Positions 1 through 7,709 are shown, numbered from the stretch's first letter. The stretch: 10,257 bases of DNA from Alphaproteobacteria bacterium (GCA_016285415.1 JAEEQU010000036.1:1-10257); one strand, 5' to 3'. Program-made: numbers and translations. The notes: a model not told the origin generated them from the sequence alone.

Positions 1-459
1 GTGTTATCTGATTCTTCTACAGATACTACATACCCATCTGCAAAGGCAGTATATAAAGCGATTACAAGCCAAGGTTATATAACAAGTGCATCACTGCCAA
101 CAGTTAATAATAAAACCCTTACTATCCAACAGAACGGCACAAACAAGGGAACATTTACCGCGAACAGCGCAACGGATCAAACAGTTAACATCGTTGCGGA
201 TGCGAACGTTATTGAAACAGTTAAAGCGGCTGGTACAGCGCTTACAGTTACGAATAAAGCTGTGGACATTCCAACAATGGGTGCAGCATCATCCAGTGCA
301 GCAGGTACAGTCGGTTTAGTTCCAGCATCCACAACTGGTTCTCAGAATAAGGTTTTAACTGGTGGTGCAACATGGGCATATACCCAAGTTCCTGTTGCAA
401 GTGGCGACCCGAATGCCAGTGGTACCGTTTCAAATATGGCATCTATTTGGGTGGAATAA
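1..459 (+). CDS. Phage tail-fibre-like protein, 3' end only (5' end lies outside the window)
   Basis: The frame is open from the first base of the window to a TAA stop and gives 152 residues. It begins inside a recognisable repeat (SDSSTDTTYPSAKAVYKAI, residues 3-21), and no ribosome binding site can be seen, so the gene almost certainly starts upstream. The YPSAKAVY motif and the later stretch at residues 95-126 (SSSAAGTVGLVPA, then QNKVLTGGATWAY) are typical of tail-fibre and receptor-binding proteins of phages and prophages in gut bacteria, where they form Ser/Thr/Ala-rich beta-structured shafts. It carries no signal peptide or membrane segment in the visible part. It is the only plus-strand gene here and ends against a bidirectional hairpin. 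It could be the edge of a prophage or a host surface protein built from the same repeats; the window cannot separate these. The tail-fibre-like class is fairly sure, the role is not. Confidence 0.75.
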   Translation: MLSDSSTDTTYPSAKAVYKAITSQGYITSASLPTVNNKTLTIQQNGTNKGTFTANSATDQTVNIVADANVIETVKAAGTALTVTNKAVDIPTMGAASSSAAGTVGLVPASTTGSQNKVLTGGATWAYTQVPVASGDPNASGTVSNMASIWVE

Positions 460-473
460 GAAATTAAAATATT

Positions 474-501
474 AAAAAAGCCGGCGAAATGCCGGTTTTT
501 T
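474..501. terminator. Bidirectional Rho-independent terminator between convergent genes
   Basis: A CCGGC / GCCGG stem with a GAAAT loop is flanked by an A run on the left (474-479) and a T run on the right (496-501). It therefore reads as a hairpin plus U tract on both strands. It lies 15 bases after the tail-fibre stop and 9 bases after the thioesterase stop, so it can end both transcripts. Confidence 0.9.
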
Positions 502-509
502 AATTTTGT

Positions 510-1256
510 TTATTCACGCGATTCCCAATAACACACTATCAATGCCTTTTCGCCTTCGTCCGCCGTGCGTATTTTATGATATGTCGTCAGGCCATCTATT
601 TTAACATCAATATAAACCTCTGGCGTGGTGGGACTGATTTCGTGTTTATAATTCAATTCTATGCGTTTTAATGTGTGTGTGTCGCGATATTCGTATCCAA
701 CGCTTTCCGTCGCCCACACCGCATAAACCGCATTATTTATATGCTGATTTTCATCAATATCGTCAAACCGACATTTAAATGTATGCGTTTTCTCCGCATC
801 AAAATCTGCAAATTTCTCAAATTTACGATTGTATGCGCGTTCCATACCAACCGGCCATATATCTGGGTTTATCCAATCATCTATGCGAACTATACGGCGT
901 TTTTCTAAATCAAACAGAACCCATTGCGATGTTGCCCGAACTTTTAATTTTCCATTTGAATCGCAGATTTCAAAATCACGGGTTGCACGCAAACTGTCAT
1001 GTGTTGCCGCCCATGTTGAATAGGTTAATATCTCACCATTTCGTGGCATTTCCACAATATCAACCAAGTAATGCGTAACAACCCAACCAACCTTTTTTTC
1101 ATGAATAAATGTCCGCCCATACCCCATTTTTTCAGCATTGGCATCACCCATACCCTGAAGCTCGTTCATCAGTATCCCAGGTCGCATATTACCATACCTA
1201 TCACACTGATAGGTTCTTAATTCGCGGTTTATAACCAGTTTGGCTGAATCAGACAT
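510..1256 (-). CDS. Acyl-ACP thioesterase (FatA/FatB-like, double hotdog fold)
   Basis: The 248-residue protein matches the acyl-[acyl-carrier-protein] thioesterase family, which hydrolyses the thioester of long acyl-ACP to free fatty acid and ACP in the cytoplasm. The first hotdog repeat covers roughly residues 5-130, with the typical STWAATHDSLRATRDFEI segment (80-97) and WVLFDLEKRRIVRI (112-125). The second repeat follows and carries the D-x-N-x-H-x-N-N signature (D168, N170, H172, N174, N175) that holds the catalytic Asn/His region in this family, then AVWATESVGYEY. Length is normal for bacterial members. The ATG shares its A with the valS stop codon (TAATG), and GGAGA sits just upstream, so translation is probably coupled to valS. 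The transcript ends at the hairpin just downstream. Substrate chain length cannot be read from the sequence. Confidence 0.9.
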   Translation of the reverse strand: MSDSAKLVINRELRTYQCDRYGNMRPGILMNELQGMGDANAEKMGYGRTFIHEKKVGWVVTHYLVDIVEMPRNGEILTYSTWAATHDSLRATRDFEICDSNGKLKVRATSQWVLFDLEKRRIVRIDDWINPDIWPVGMERAYNRKFEKFADFDAEKTHTFKCRFDDIDENQHINNAVYAVWATESVGYEYRDTHTLKRIELNYKHEISPTTPEVYIDVKIDGLTTYHKIRTADEGEKALIVCYWESRE

Positions 1257-3658
1257 TATTTTTCTCCAGATTCTGCAACAACAAAGTCAACCGCATCACC
1301 AACAACAATATTGTTTGCACGTGCTGCGGACTTTATCAAATCATACAAATTCGTTGGAACGTTTGGCAAAACCGTCAATGTTTCAAGTTTCGCGCCATTG
1401 CCAATCTTGCGTTCAGTGCGCAAACCCCGAACCGCATGAATCGTGTCAATCGCATATTGCATATCGGAAACATCAGTTTCGTATTCCGCATTTACAGACG
1501 GATATTCGGTCAGGTGCAACGTTTTGCCACCCTCATAGGGTTGGTATATCTTTTGCCATAATTCTTCGGTCAGGAACGGAATAAACGGCGCATACAGACC
1601 GATTATTGCACGCAACACTGTCCACAATGTCCATTGTGCCGAAAGTTTGGATTCCGCACCGTATTTTTCCGGTGACCAGAAACGATCTTTGATGAATTCC
1701 AAATACTGGTCGCAAAGGATATCCCAAAAGAACGCGTCAATCGCACTGCGCGCATTGTAATTGAAATATTTATCCAAATTTTTGCGTGTTTCGGCAATCG
1801 CCTTGTTCATTTCTGACAGAACCCAACGGTCTTCAATGAACCGTTCAGATACTGGTACTTGCTTTGCCGTTTTCGGATCAAAATCTTCCAAATTCATCAA
1901 AACATACTTCGCGGCGTTCCAAAGTTTAGTTAACAATTTAGAACCGCGTTTCACTTCGTCTTCGTTATACGGTAAATTTGTTCCGATTGGCGCAGTTGCA
2001 ACCCAATAACGTATCGCATCCACACCGAATTTCTCTATTGCATCCAATGGGTCGGTACCGTTGCCCTTGCTCTTGGACATTTTCTTGCCGAACTTGTCAA
2101 CAACCATACCATGCATATAAACTGTCTTAAATGGAACCTGACCTGTCGCATACAAAGACATCATTATCATACGCGAAACCCAGAAAAAGATTAAATCAAA
2201 TCCAGTACACAAATAATCGGTTGGATAATATTTGGCCAATTCTGGTGTATTTTCGGGCCAATCTAATGTGGCAAATGGCCATTGACCCGATGAAAACCAT
2301 GTATCCAATGTATCGGGATCTTGGGTTAATTCTTTGCCCCCAGATTGTTTGACCGCATCTTCCTTGGTTTCGGCAACGTATACATTACCTTCTGCATCAT
2401 ACCACGCCGGTATGCGATGCCCCCACCATAATTGACGCGAAATGTTCCATGGACGAATATTTTTCATCCACGCCATAAACAAGTTATAACGATGTTCCGG
2501 CATGAATTTAATTTTGCCTTCTTCCACCGCCTTAATTGCAGGCACCGCCAATTTTTCTGCATCAACGAACCATTGCGTTGTTATCATTGGTTCAACCGGT
2601 ACACCGCCACGTTCAGAATACGGTGTTGGAATAACCTTGTCTTCTACCTTGGTGACAAGCCCCGCGGCTTCGATATCTTCCATAACCGCCTTGCGGGCAT
2701 CGTATCTATCCATTCCCCAGTATTTTTCTGGCACTGGTGCCGCACTAATTAATTTTGCATCTAAGGTTAAAATACAAACAGGTGTCAAATTATGACGCTG
2801 TCCAACCTCCCAGTCGTCAAAGTCATGCGCCGGTGTAATTTTCACCGCACCAGTTCCCTTTTCGGGGTCTGCGTGTTCATCCGCAACAATTGGAATTTCG
2901 ATATTGGTTAGTGGAATAATCGCTTTTTTCCCAATAAGATGCTTTAACTTTTCGTTTTCTGGATGAATTGCAATTGCCTTGTCACCAAATAATGTTTCTG
3001 GACGAGTTGTCGCGATTTCAACAAATCCACCATCAACGAGTGGATAATTGAAATAATAAAACTTACCGTGTTCTTCGCGTGTCTCAATTTCCAAATCTGA
3101 CACTGTCGTTTGTTGTTTTGGGCACCAATTTAACATACGTTCTGCACGATATATCAGACCTTCGTTATACATTCTGACAAACAATCTTGTCACGTTTTCG
3201 GACAAACCTTTGTCCATTGTAAATCTCTCGCGTTTCCACACTGGTGTTGCACCAAGGATATGCAATTGTCGTATAATTTGGCCACCATATTCTTTGGTCC
3301 AATCCCATGCCGCCTGCAATTTTTCATCAAAAGTTAACGAATTCGGGTTGATTCCGCGTTTTGATAAATCACGTTCAATTAATAACTGTGTCGCAATTGC
3401 CGCGTGATCTGTACCTGGTTGCCACAAAACATCATATCCACACATACGTTTATACCGGCAAATAATGTCGGTCAGCACATTATCCAACGCATGTCCCATG
3501 TGCAAATTACCTGTAACATTTGGTGGTGGCATCATTACGCAAAATGGTGTTTTCTTGGAATTAACATCATTATCCCAAAAATTGTTTTCATCCCAAAATG
3601 CCTGAATACGCGATTCAATTTCACGTGGGCTTATATTTTTTCCCAGTTCTATTTTCAT
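1256..3658 (-). CDS. valS: Valine--tRNA ligase, short (type 2-like) form
   Basis: Class Ia synthetase that charges tRNA-Val in the cytoplasm and edits mischarged Thr-tRNA. In the 800-residue product the HIGH-type motif is H53-M-G-H56 within PPPNVTGNLHMGHA, the CP1 editing domain spans about 210-345 (ATTRPETLFGD, then GTGAVKITPAHDFDDWEVG), the WWGHRIPAWY block is at 411-420, and KMSKS is at 526-530. The anticodon-binding helical domain follows. The protein stops around AVDFVVAESGEK without the C-terminal coiled-coil arm usual in the roughly 900-residue bacterial type 1 enzymes; this fits the shorter type 2 form known from archaea and Rickettsiales. The ATG at 3658 is preferred over an upstream in-frame TTG at 3688 because AAGGA sits 8 bases before it and the promoter -10 box lies next to the TTG. 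The thioesterase follows with a one-base overlap. Confidence 0.97.
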   Translation of the reverse strand: MKIELGKNISPREIESRIQAFWDENNFWDNDVNSKKTPFCVMMPPPNVTGNLHMGHALDNVLTDIICRYKRMCGYDVLWQPGTDHAAIATQLLIERDLSKRGINPNSLTFDEKLQAAWDWTKEYGGQIIRQLHILGATPVWKRERFTMDKGLSENVTRLFVRMYNEGLIYRAERMLNWCPKQQTTVSDLEIETREEHGKFYYFNYPLVDGGFVEIATTRPETLFGDKAIAIHPENEKLKHLIGKKAIIPLTNIEIPIVADEHADPEKGTGAVKITPAHDFDDWEVGQRHNLTPVCILTLDAKLISAAPVPEKYWGMDRYDARKAVMEDIEAAGLVTKVEDKVIPTPYSERGGVPVEPMITTQWFVDAEKLAVPAIKAVEEGKIKFMPEHRYNLFMAWMKNIRPWNISRQLWWGHRIPAWYDAEGNVYVAETKEDAVKQSGGKELTQDPDTLDTWFSSGQWPFATLDWPENTPELAKYYPTDYLCTGFDLIFFWVSRMIMMSLYATGQVPFKTVYMHGMVVDKFGKKMSKSKGNGTDPLDAIEKFGVDAIRYWVATAPIGTNLPYNEDEVKRGSKLLTKLWNAAKYVLMNLEDFDPKTAKQVPVSERFIEDRWVLSEMNKAIAETRKNLDKYFNYNARSAIDAFFWDILCDQYLEFIKDRFWSPEKYGAESKLSAQWTLWTVLRAIIGLYAPFIPFLTEELWQKIYQPYEGGKTLHLTEYPSVNAEYETDVSDMQYAIDTIHAVRGLRTERKIGNGAKLETLTVLPNVPTNLYDLIKSAARANNIVVGDAVDFVVAESGEK

Positions 3659-3688
3659 TATTCTATTCCTTAATGTCTGTTTCGCCAA

Positions 3689-3716
3689 ATAATACCAAAT
3701 ATAAAATGAATTTCAA
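3689..3716 (-). promoter_or_regulatory. Predicted valS promoter
   Basis: On the minus strand TTGAAA (3711-3716) is followed after 16 bases by TATTAT (3689-3694). The predicted start falls near 3682, giving a leader of about 24 bases that contains the AAGGA ribosome binding site of valS. No clear terminator separates it from comF upstream, so read-through is also possible. Confidence 0.6.
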
Positions 3717-3731
3717 GCACGCAATAATATT

Positions 3732-4463
3732 TTAATTCGCACGCACCACACGACAAAATACCACCCCGTAAACCGCCGCCGCGCCCGCACGACGCAATAT
3801 ACGCGCCAGTTCATCAAATGTTGCGCCAGATGTTAAAACATCATCAACCAATAATATTTTCTTATCTTTGATTTTGTCTGGGCGAATAACATTAAATACA
3901 CCGCGAATATTTTGTGCACGTTGGGCGTGTGTTTTATGTCCCATATTCGGGCGATATTTACGATGCACACTATCAAAGTCAATTGGTGCACTATACACAC
4001 GCGCAATTTCACGCGAAAGTAATGTTGCCTGATTATACCCACGATGGAATAAACGACGCGATGCCAACGGCACAGGCATTACAATATCAGGTTTTATATC
4101 AACATCACGCAATGCCCATATCATTGCATGCGACATAAACCGCGCAAATTTTATACGACCACCATGTTTGAACGGCAACATAACACTGCGCGACATATCA
4201 TCGTAAATACATGCAGCACGAATAAAATCTAGTTCATTTTTACCAGATGCACATACCGGACACATTGCATGTGAATCAGGTTCATAATCATCGGGGAACG
4301 GATATCCACAACACGCACAATGCGGTCCATCAATCCAATCAAAACAGGACCAACAATCGCCACATAAATGCCCATGACTTTCCACCGGCGCACAGCAAAC
4401 TGGACACGACGGTGGAAATAAAAAATCTAGGATTGAATTGAAAAACTTTTTAAAATGTGACAC
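3732..4463 (-). CDS. comF: ComF family protein (double zinc finger plus phosphoribosyltransferase domain)
   Basis: The 243-residue protein has the two-part ComF layout. The N-terminal part carries cysteine pairs C20/C23, C34/C37, C49/C52 and C68/C71, which look like two zinc sites. The C-terminal part is a type I phosphoribosyltransferase fold with the PRPP loop ILLVDDVLTSGAT at 203-215 and the family block RGYNQATLLSREIA around 143-156. ComF proteins are cytoplasmic and are linked to uptake and processing of transforming DNA, but many bacteria carry them without known competence. The start is a GTG at 4463, since no ATG occurs before the first zinc finger; it lies 7 bases after the stop of the upstream OmpA-like gene, and the ribosome binding site is weak. 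Translation may depend on ribosomes finishing the upstream gene. Confidence 0.93.
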   Translation of the reverse strand: MSHFKKFFNSILDFLFPPSCPVCCAPVESHGHLCGDCWSCFDWIDGPHCACCGYPFPDDYEPDSHAMCPVCASGKNELDFIRAACIYDDMSRSVMLPFKHGGRIKFARFMSHAMIWALRDVDIKPDIVMPVPLASRRLFHRGYNQATLLSREIARVYSAPIDFDSVHRKYRPNMGHKTHAQRAQNIRGVFNVIRPDKIKDKKILLVDDVLTSGATFDELARILRRAGAAAVYGVVFCRVVRAN

Positions 4464-4470
4464 GCAATTT

Positions 4471-5844
4471 TTACCAGGTCATGCTTTTATATGTCTTGGA
4501 ACTAACTTTGTCGCCAAACATATTGCGTTTTTGACGCGTAAGCGTTTCATACTGTTCATTTGAAATTATACGCAGAACAAAACCTTCGTCATCACGCGCA
4601 GATAAAACCGGCACTATGCGTTGTTCTGAAACACCAGTATCACGCAAAACCTGTTCAATGATGGCAAGACGGCGTGCCGTTAATTTACGTGCATCAACCG
4701 TTGTTGTCAACATTTCTGGAATAGCAACCTGAATCGCACGTTTTGGATTTGCCACCACAACACCAGCATATTCAGACAACAAATTGTAATTATCACGCGA
4801 CAATGCAGAATCTGCATTTCTGAATCTTATTTTAATTTCCAATGGGCGAATTTTATCCGCGTCTTCGGATAAATCGCGCGCAGATGTGAAACCTTCAAAT
4901 GACGAAGACATATCACTTGCCACATCAAATTTATCATCCATAGAATATGTGGACAGGTGTTTATTTTCTGACAAGAAAGTTTTTCTAAATGCGCGACGCA
5001 ATTCTGATGGTGTCATCTTGGTCATATCTTCACGAACATCTTGGATCTTTGCGTTTGAATCTTTTTTCACAGAACGCACCATGACATCATCACCAATCAA
5101 ATCATCACGTGGCACAACCATACGCGACAATTTTATGTCATCATCTGATGCACCCATATCATGCGCCACAGATTTTGGAATATTGCGAATTTCAATTGGT
5201 GCAATTTCGTTGTTCATATTTACCGCGACAGATTCCGCAGGATAAATTTTTGTTTCAACCGATGACGACCGCGTAGCAGATGCAACCTTTGGTGATTTTA
5301 CCGACGCTTCGGCCTTGGACTGCAAATCAATCAAACGCGCCAGTTGTTGATCCAATGACGATACGCGCGCCGACATAGATTTTATTTCATCTTGTCTGGA
5401 TGTGGATGCAAAAGAACTGATATTTTCTTCGGGTAATTCATAGTCAGATTTAATAACCGAAAATTCATCTGCATGTGGCATACGCAGCGGCGTATCCGCC
5501 CGCGCCCACAAATCAGAACTTGGGCGATTTGGTATCAAGTATTCCGCATTTGCAGAAATCTTTTCACCAGTTTTTTTACTTACTGATGATTTTTTTTTTG
5601 CAGTGCGTGGCACAACATTCTTTTTCGCAACTGTGCCATTCGCAGTTCTGGTTACAGGTACCAATTTACGTGCAGAAATTGTTTTTACTGGTTTGGCCTC
5701 ATTAGCAGCATTTTCTGTCACCGCGCCATATTGCGCACGCGCAGAAACCGCGCCCGCCGACATATTTACCGCCGGCAACCGCGCACCCGCAATTGCGGGT
5801 AAAACCACCAATATTCCCAACCCAGAAACTAATGTATATTTCAT
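4471..5844 (-). CDS. Exported protein with C-terminal OmpA-like domain
   Basis: The 457-residue protein starts with a signal peptide (MKYTLVSGLGILVVLPAIAGA, likely cut after A21). A long, low-complexity, Ser/Ala/Lys-rich region follows to about residue 330, with a basic stretch at 72-92 (AKKNVV, TAKKKSSVSKK) and a probable short coiled coil at 150-182. The C-terminal 335-428 looks like an OmpA-like fold: EIKIRFRNADSALSRDNYNLL, then KLTARRLAIIEQVLRDTGVS and a final strand GFVLRIIS. Such domains bind peptidoglycan in the periplasm, but this copy is divergent and its ligand-binding residues cannot be assigned, so binding is inferred. The ATG at 5844 is chosen over an in-frame upstream start at 5871 because AAGGAAAGGAA lies just before it and the signal peptide then begins at residue 1. 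comF follows after 7 bases, so the two probably share a transcript. Confidence 0.75.
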   Translation of the reverse strand: MKYTLVSGLGILVVLPAIAGARLPAVNMSAGAVSARAQYGAVTENAANEAKPVKTISARKLVPVTRTANGTVAKKNVVPRTAKKKSSVSKKTGEKISANAEYLIPNRPSSDLWARADTPLRMPHADEFSVIKSDYELPEENISSFASTSRQDEIKSMSARVSSLDQQLARLIDLQSKAEASVKSPKVASATRSSSVETKIYPAESVAVNMNNEIAPIEIRNIPKSVAHDMGASDDDIKLSRMVVPRDDLIGDDVMVRSVKKDSNAKIQDVREDMTKMTPSELRRAFRKTFLSENKHLSTYSMDDKFDVASDMSSSFEGFTSARDLSEDADKIRPLEIKIRFRNADSALSRDNYNLLSEYAGVVVANPKRAIQVAIPEMLTTTVDARKLTARRLAIIEQVLRDTGVSEQRIVPVLSARDDEGFVLRIISNEQYETLTRQKRNMFGDKVSSKTYKSMTW

Positions 5845-5868
5845 GTTCCTTTCCTTCCTATATTTAAT

Positions 5869-5896
5869 CATATAATAAAATCAGAAATCAACGCAA
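5869..5896 (-). promoter_or_regulatory. Possible promoter of the OmpA-like gene
   Basis: TTGCGT (5891-5896), a 16-base spacer and TATATG (5869-5874) on the minus strand are the best fit in the 87-base gap before the gene. The match is moderate and the region is AT-rich enough to offer alternatives. No terminator is seen after the kinase gene upstream, so read-through may also contribute. Confidence 0.35.
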
Positions 5897-5931
5897 GCAC
5901 AAAATTAAAGAAAATAACAACAAGGAATAAA

Positions 5932-6582
5932 TTATTTTGACAACGATGTCGTCATACGTTCAATGCGCAATGCACGACGGCGTTCAAGGTCCGCAAGGTA
6001 TTCAGCAATCACGTGTTGTTTGTTTTGTATAAACATATTATATAAACCTTCGTCAACAACATTTACAACATCATGGACACCCGTTGCAAACAGTGTGCAT
6101 TCTGCCCCGGCATTGTCATAAACCTGCCAATGATCAGATTGTTTATATACGGTATCAAAATTAAATAAACTTTTTTTATGGCGCCGCACAACAACATTTT
6201 CGGGAACATTATGACCGCCCTTGTCATAACGCGATTTTACACGTGCAATATTTTGTTTAACCGATGATAAAATAACATAAAAGAATTCTATGCTATACCC
6301 CGCATCTTTTGCGCGTTTAATAATTTTATTATCAGATTTCCCAGATAATGTTGTTTCATAAATAAACGATGCATGCGACGAGAACGCTGCATCCATTTCA
6401 TCAAACAACACCCGCCCCGTATCAGAACTAATGGGACATAAATTGTGTTCACGTGCAATATTATCGGCATTAACAAATTTAACCGTTGGATTTTTTCCAA
6501 ACAATTGTTCAACCAATGTGGTCTTGCCAGAACCATTTGGCCCACCTATTAAATAAAGAACATTTTCTGTTTGGATTTGCAT
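5932..6582 (-). CDS. Zeta-toxin-like P-loop kinase (COG4185-type predicted ATPase/kinase)
   Basis: The 216-residue protein has the layout of the zeta-toxin and related P-loop kinase family. The Walker A motif is GGPNGSGKTT at 13-22, followed by FVNADNIA (36-43) with D40, the FIYETTLSG block (73-81) with E76, the KSRYDKGGHNVPENVVVRRHKKS region (116-138), and the YDNAG end motif near 155-159. Family members phosphorylate small substrates; true zeta toxins act on UDP-N-acetylglucosamine and are held by an epsilon antitoxin. Many chromosomal members without antitoxin have no proven toxicity, and no antitoxin-like gene lies beside this one. The C-terminal tail (about 190-216) is helical and rich in Arg. 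The ATG at 6582 has no clear ribosome binding site. The kinase-family call is firm; toxin activity is not supported. Confidence 0.85.
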   Translation of the reverse strand: MQIQTENVLYLIGGPNGSGKTTLVEQLFGKNPTVKFVNADNIAREHNLCPISSDTGRVLFDEMDAAFSSHASFIYETTLSGKSDNKIIKRAKDAGYSIEFFYVILSSVKQNIARVKSRYDKGGHNVPENVVVRRHKKSLFNFDTVYKQSDHWQVYDNAGAECTLFATGVHDVVNVVDEGLYNMFIQNKQHVIAEYLADLERRRALRIERMTTSLSK

Positions 6583-6609
6583 AATTTGAACGTTTCTTTT
6601 TCGCAGTTT

Positions 6610-6637
6610 ATGGTAACATTTGTTTTTATTTTTTCAA
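6610..6637 (-). promoter_or_regulatory. Possible promoter of the zeta-like kinase gene
   Basis: TTGAAA (6632-6637), 16 bases, then TACCAT (6610-6615) on the minus strand, placed just beyond the T run of the upstream terminator. The -10 box matches the consensus at only four of six positions, so this is tentative. Confidence 0.35.
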
Positions 6638-6640
6638 GGG

Positions 6641-6689
6641 TAAAAAATACCGTAACATCCGAAAAATGTTGTTTTTACGAATGTTACGG
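6641..6689 (-). terminator. Rho-independent terminator of the small secreted protein gene
   Basis: CCGTAACAT (6650-6658) pairs with ATGTTACGG (6681-6689), with a further CG/CG pair inside and a loop of about 16 bases. On the minus strand the stem is followed by ATTTTTTA. It lies 11 bases after the stop at 6701. Confidence 0.75.
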
Positions 6690-6700
6690 CACAAAAGATA

Positions 6701-7009
6701 TTAGAAACGACCACAATATTCACATGTTGTCGGATATGGCACACAATCTACGATTGGAATATATTCCATTGGTTCTGGAACATACACAGGTTCGTAAACA
6801 GGTTCATAAACCATCACAGGTTCCGCAACAACACGTGTTTCTTCACAGACAACTTCTGTGATAACGGCACGATGTGCACGAACTTCACGTTCCAATTTTG
6901 CATGCATTGCCGCAGAATTGCAATTACTTGTACGAACTTTGCGATAATCTGCGTTTGCACCCGATACAACCATCGCAATCAATGATGCCAATAAAATAAT
7001 TTTTTTCAT
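6701..7009 (-). CDS. Small secreted protein with Glu-Pro-Val repeats and five cysteines
   Basis: The 102-residue protein has a clear signal peptide (MKKIILLASLIAMVVSGANA), probably cut after A20. The mature part has a short charged segment, then a repeat-like stretch at 63-80 in which Glu-Pro-Val and Tyr units alternate (EPVMVYEPVYEPVYVPEP). Five cysteines sit at 30, 55, 89, 96 and 99, with a C-E-Y-C pair near the end, so periplasmic disulfides or metal binding are possible. I recognise no family. The ATG at 7009 is set by AAAGGAT just upstream and by the signal peptide. The gene has its own promoter and its own terminator, so it forms a single-gene unit. An envelope or periplasmic location is likely; function is unknown. 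Confidence 0.8.
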   Translation of the reverse strand: MKKIILLASLIAMVVSGANADYRKVRTSNCNSAAMHAKLEREVRAHRAVITEVVCEETRVVAEPVMVYEPVYEPVYVPEPMEYIPIVDCVPYPTTCEYCGRF

Positions 7010-7039
7010 GACTTATCCTTTTGCTAATTCATTGCCAAT

Positions 7040-7067
7040 AATTTAGCACAAATTTTTGCGTTGTCAA
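7040..7067 (-). promoter_or_regulatory. Promoter of the small secreted protein gene
   Basis: On the minus strand a perfect TTGACA (7062-7067) is followed after 16 bases by TAAATT (7040-7045), with TGTGC directly before the -10 box. The predicted start is near 7033, 24 bases before the ATG. The whole element closely resembles the one at 8078-8105. Confidence 0.75.
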
Positions 7068-7091
7068 CAACAAAAGAAAAAACAAGAAATT

Positions 7092-7688
7092 TTATCTTTT
7101 ACGATTGCGTACATGCATTATACGACCATAAAACTCATTTCTATATCCACGCGTATTAACATAATTGACATTTGCAGATTCATATTGTCTACGTTGGGCC
7201 GCCCTAATCTGTTTCATAGCAGTCTGGGCTGCGACCTTTTCAATTGCTTTTTCTCTTGCGACTATTTCTTGAATTTCGGGCAACCCGAAGGGAATTTCAT
7301 ATTTTTGAATTATGTAAACCATCGCATCGGATGGATTTTCTAATCTGGCCATACTCTGCTTCATTATACTATCAACTATCGGCAGGCACTCAATTGGCGT
7401 TATTTCCATCATTCTGTGCACAGCGATTTCATTTATACGCACCCCACCAGCACAATACACAATACCAGTTATCGCGACATCCAATAATTCTTTGTGTGTT
7501 AAATTCACATTGAACAGTGTCTGAATAAAATCCACCTTGTCCGGTTTCGGCATAGATTCCAAATTATTGTAAAAATGCTTTTTATCTTTGTCATTAACCA
7601 CCATGGAAATGCTATCGTCGCTATCTCTGGTATAAACAAATGTTTTGTTTTCCGACGACACCGAAATCAAAATACCTTTGTTTTGCAT
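7092..7688 (-). CDS. Hypothetical protein, 198 aa, carrying a variant of the Y-x-S/N-x4-P motif
   Basis: I do not recognise a known family. The N-terminal part looks like beta strands with turns (residues 5-32), followed by HFYNNLESMPKPDKVDFIQ at 38-56. In that segment Y40, M46, P47 and F54 keep the same spacing as Y31, M/L37, P38 and Y45 in the three small proteins at 9860-10036, 9609-9848 and 8154-8345, so a common origin is plausible. The middle (60-150) appears helical and contains two cysteines (C79, C101). The C-terminal 145-198 is strongly basic, ending RNRKR, which could bind nucleic acid or ribosomes. No signal peptide or membrane helix is evident. The gene lies 68 bases after the 97-residue membrane protein gene with no hairpin between, and has only a weak GGGG-type ribosome binding site. 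Confidence 0.7.
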   Translation of the reverse strand: MQNKGILISVSSENKTFVYTRDSDDSISMVVNDKDKKHFYNNLESMPKPDKVDFIQTLFNVNLTHKELLDVAITGIVYCAGGVRINEIAVHRMMEITPIECLPIVDSIMKQSMARLENPSDAMVYIIQKYEIPFGLPEIQEIVAREKAIEKVAAQTAMKQIRAAQRRQYESANVNYVNTRGYRNEFYGRIMHVRNRKR

Positions 7689-7709
7689 AAATTTTGCCCC
7701 ACTGCGTAA

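Noticed and set aside
779..1078. Plus-strand frames inside the thioesterase, and similar frames inside valS
   Set aside because: They are antisense shadows of strongly supported genes, with no domain-like sequence or ribosome binding site.
5872..5931. Search for a terminator or small RNA between the kinase and OmpA-like genes
   Set aside because: No stable hairpin with a T run was seen; the gap holds only AT-rich sequence and a possible promoter.
7056..7091. GTTGTCAACAAC as a terminator for the 198-aa gene
   Set aside because: It forms only a short stem with no T run and overlaps the -35 box of the next gene.
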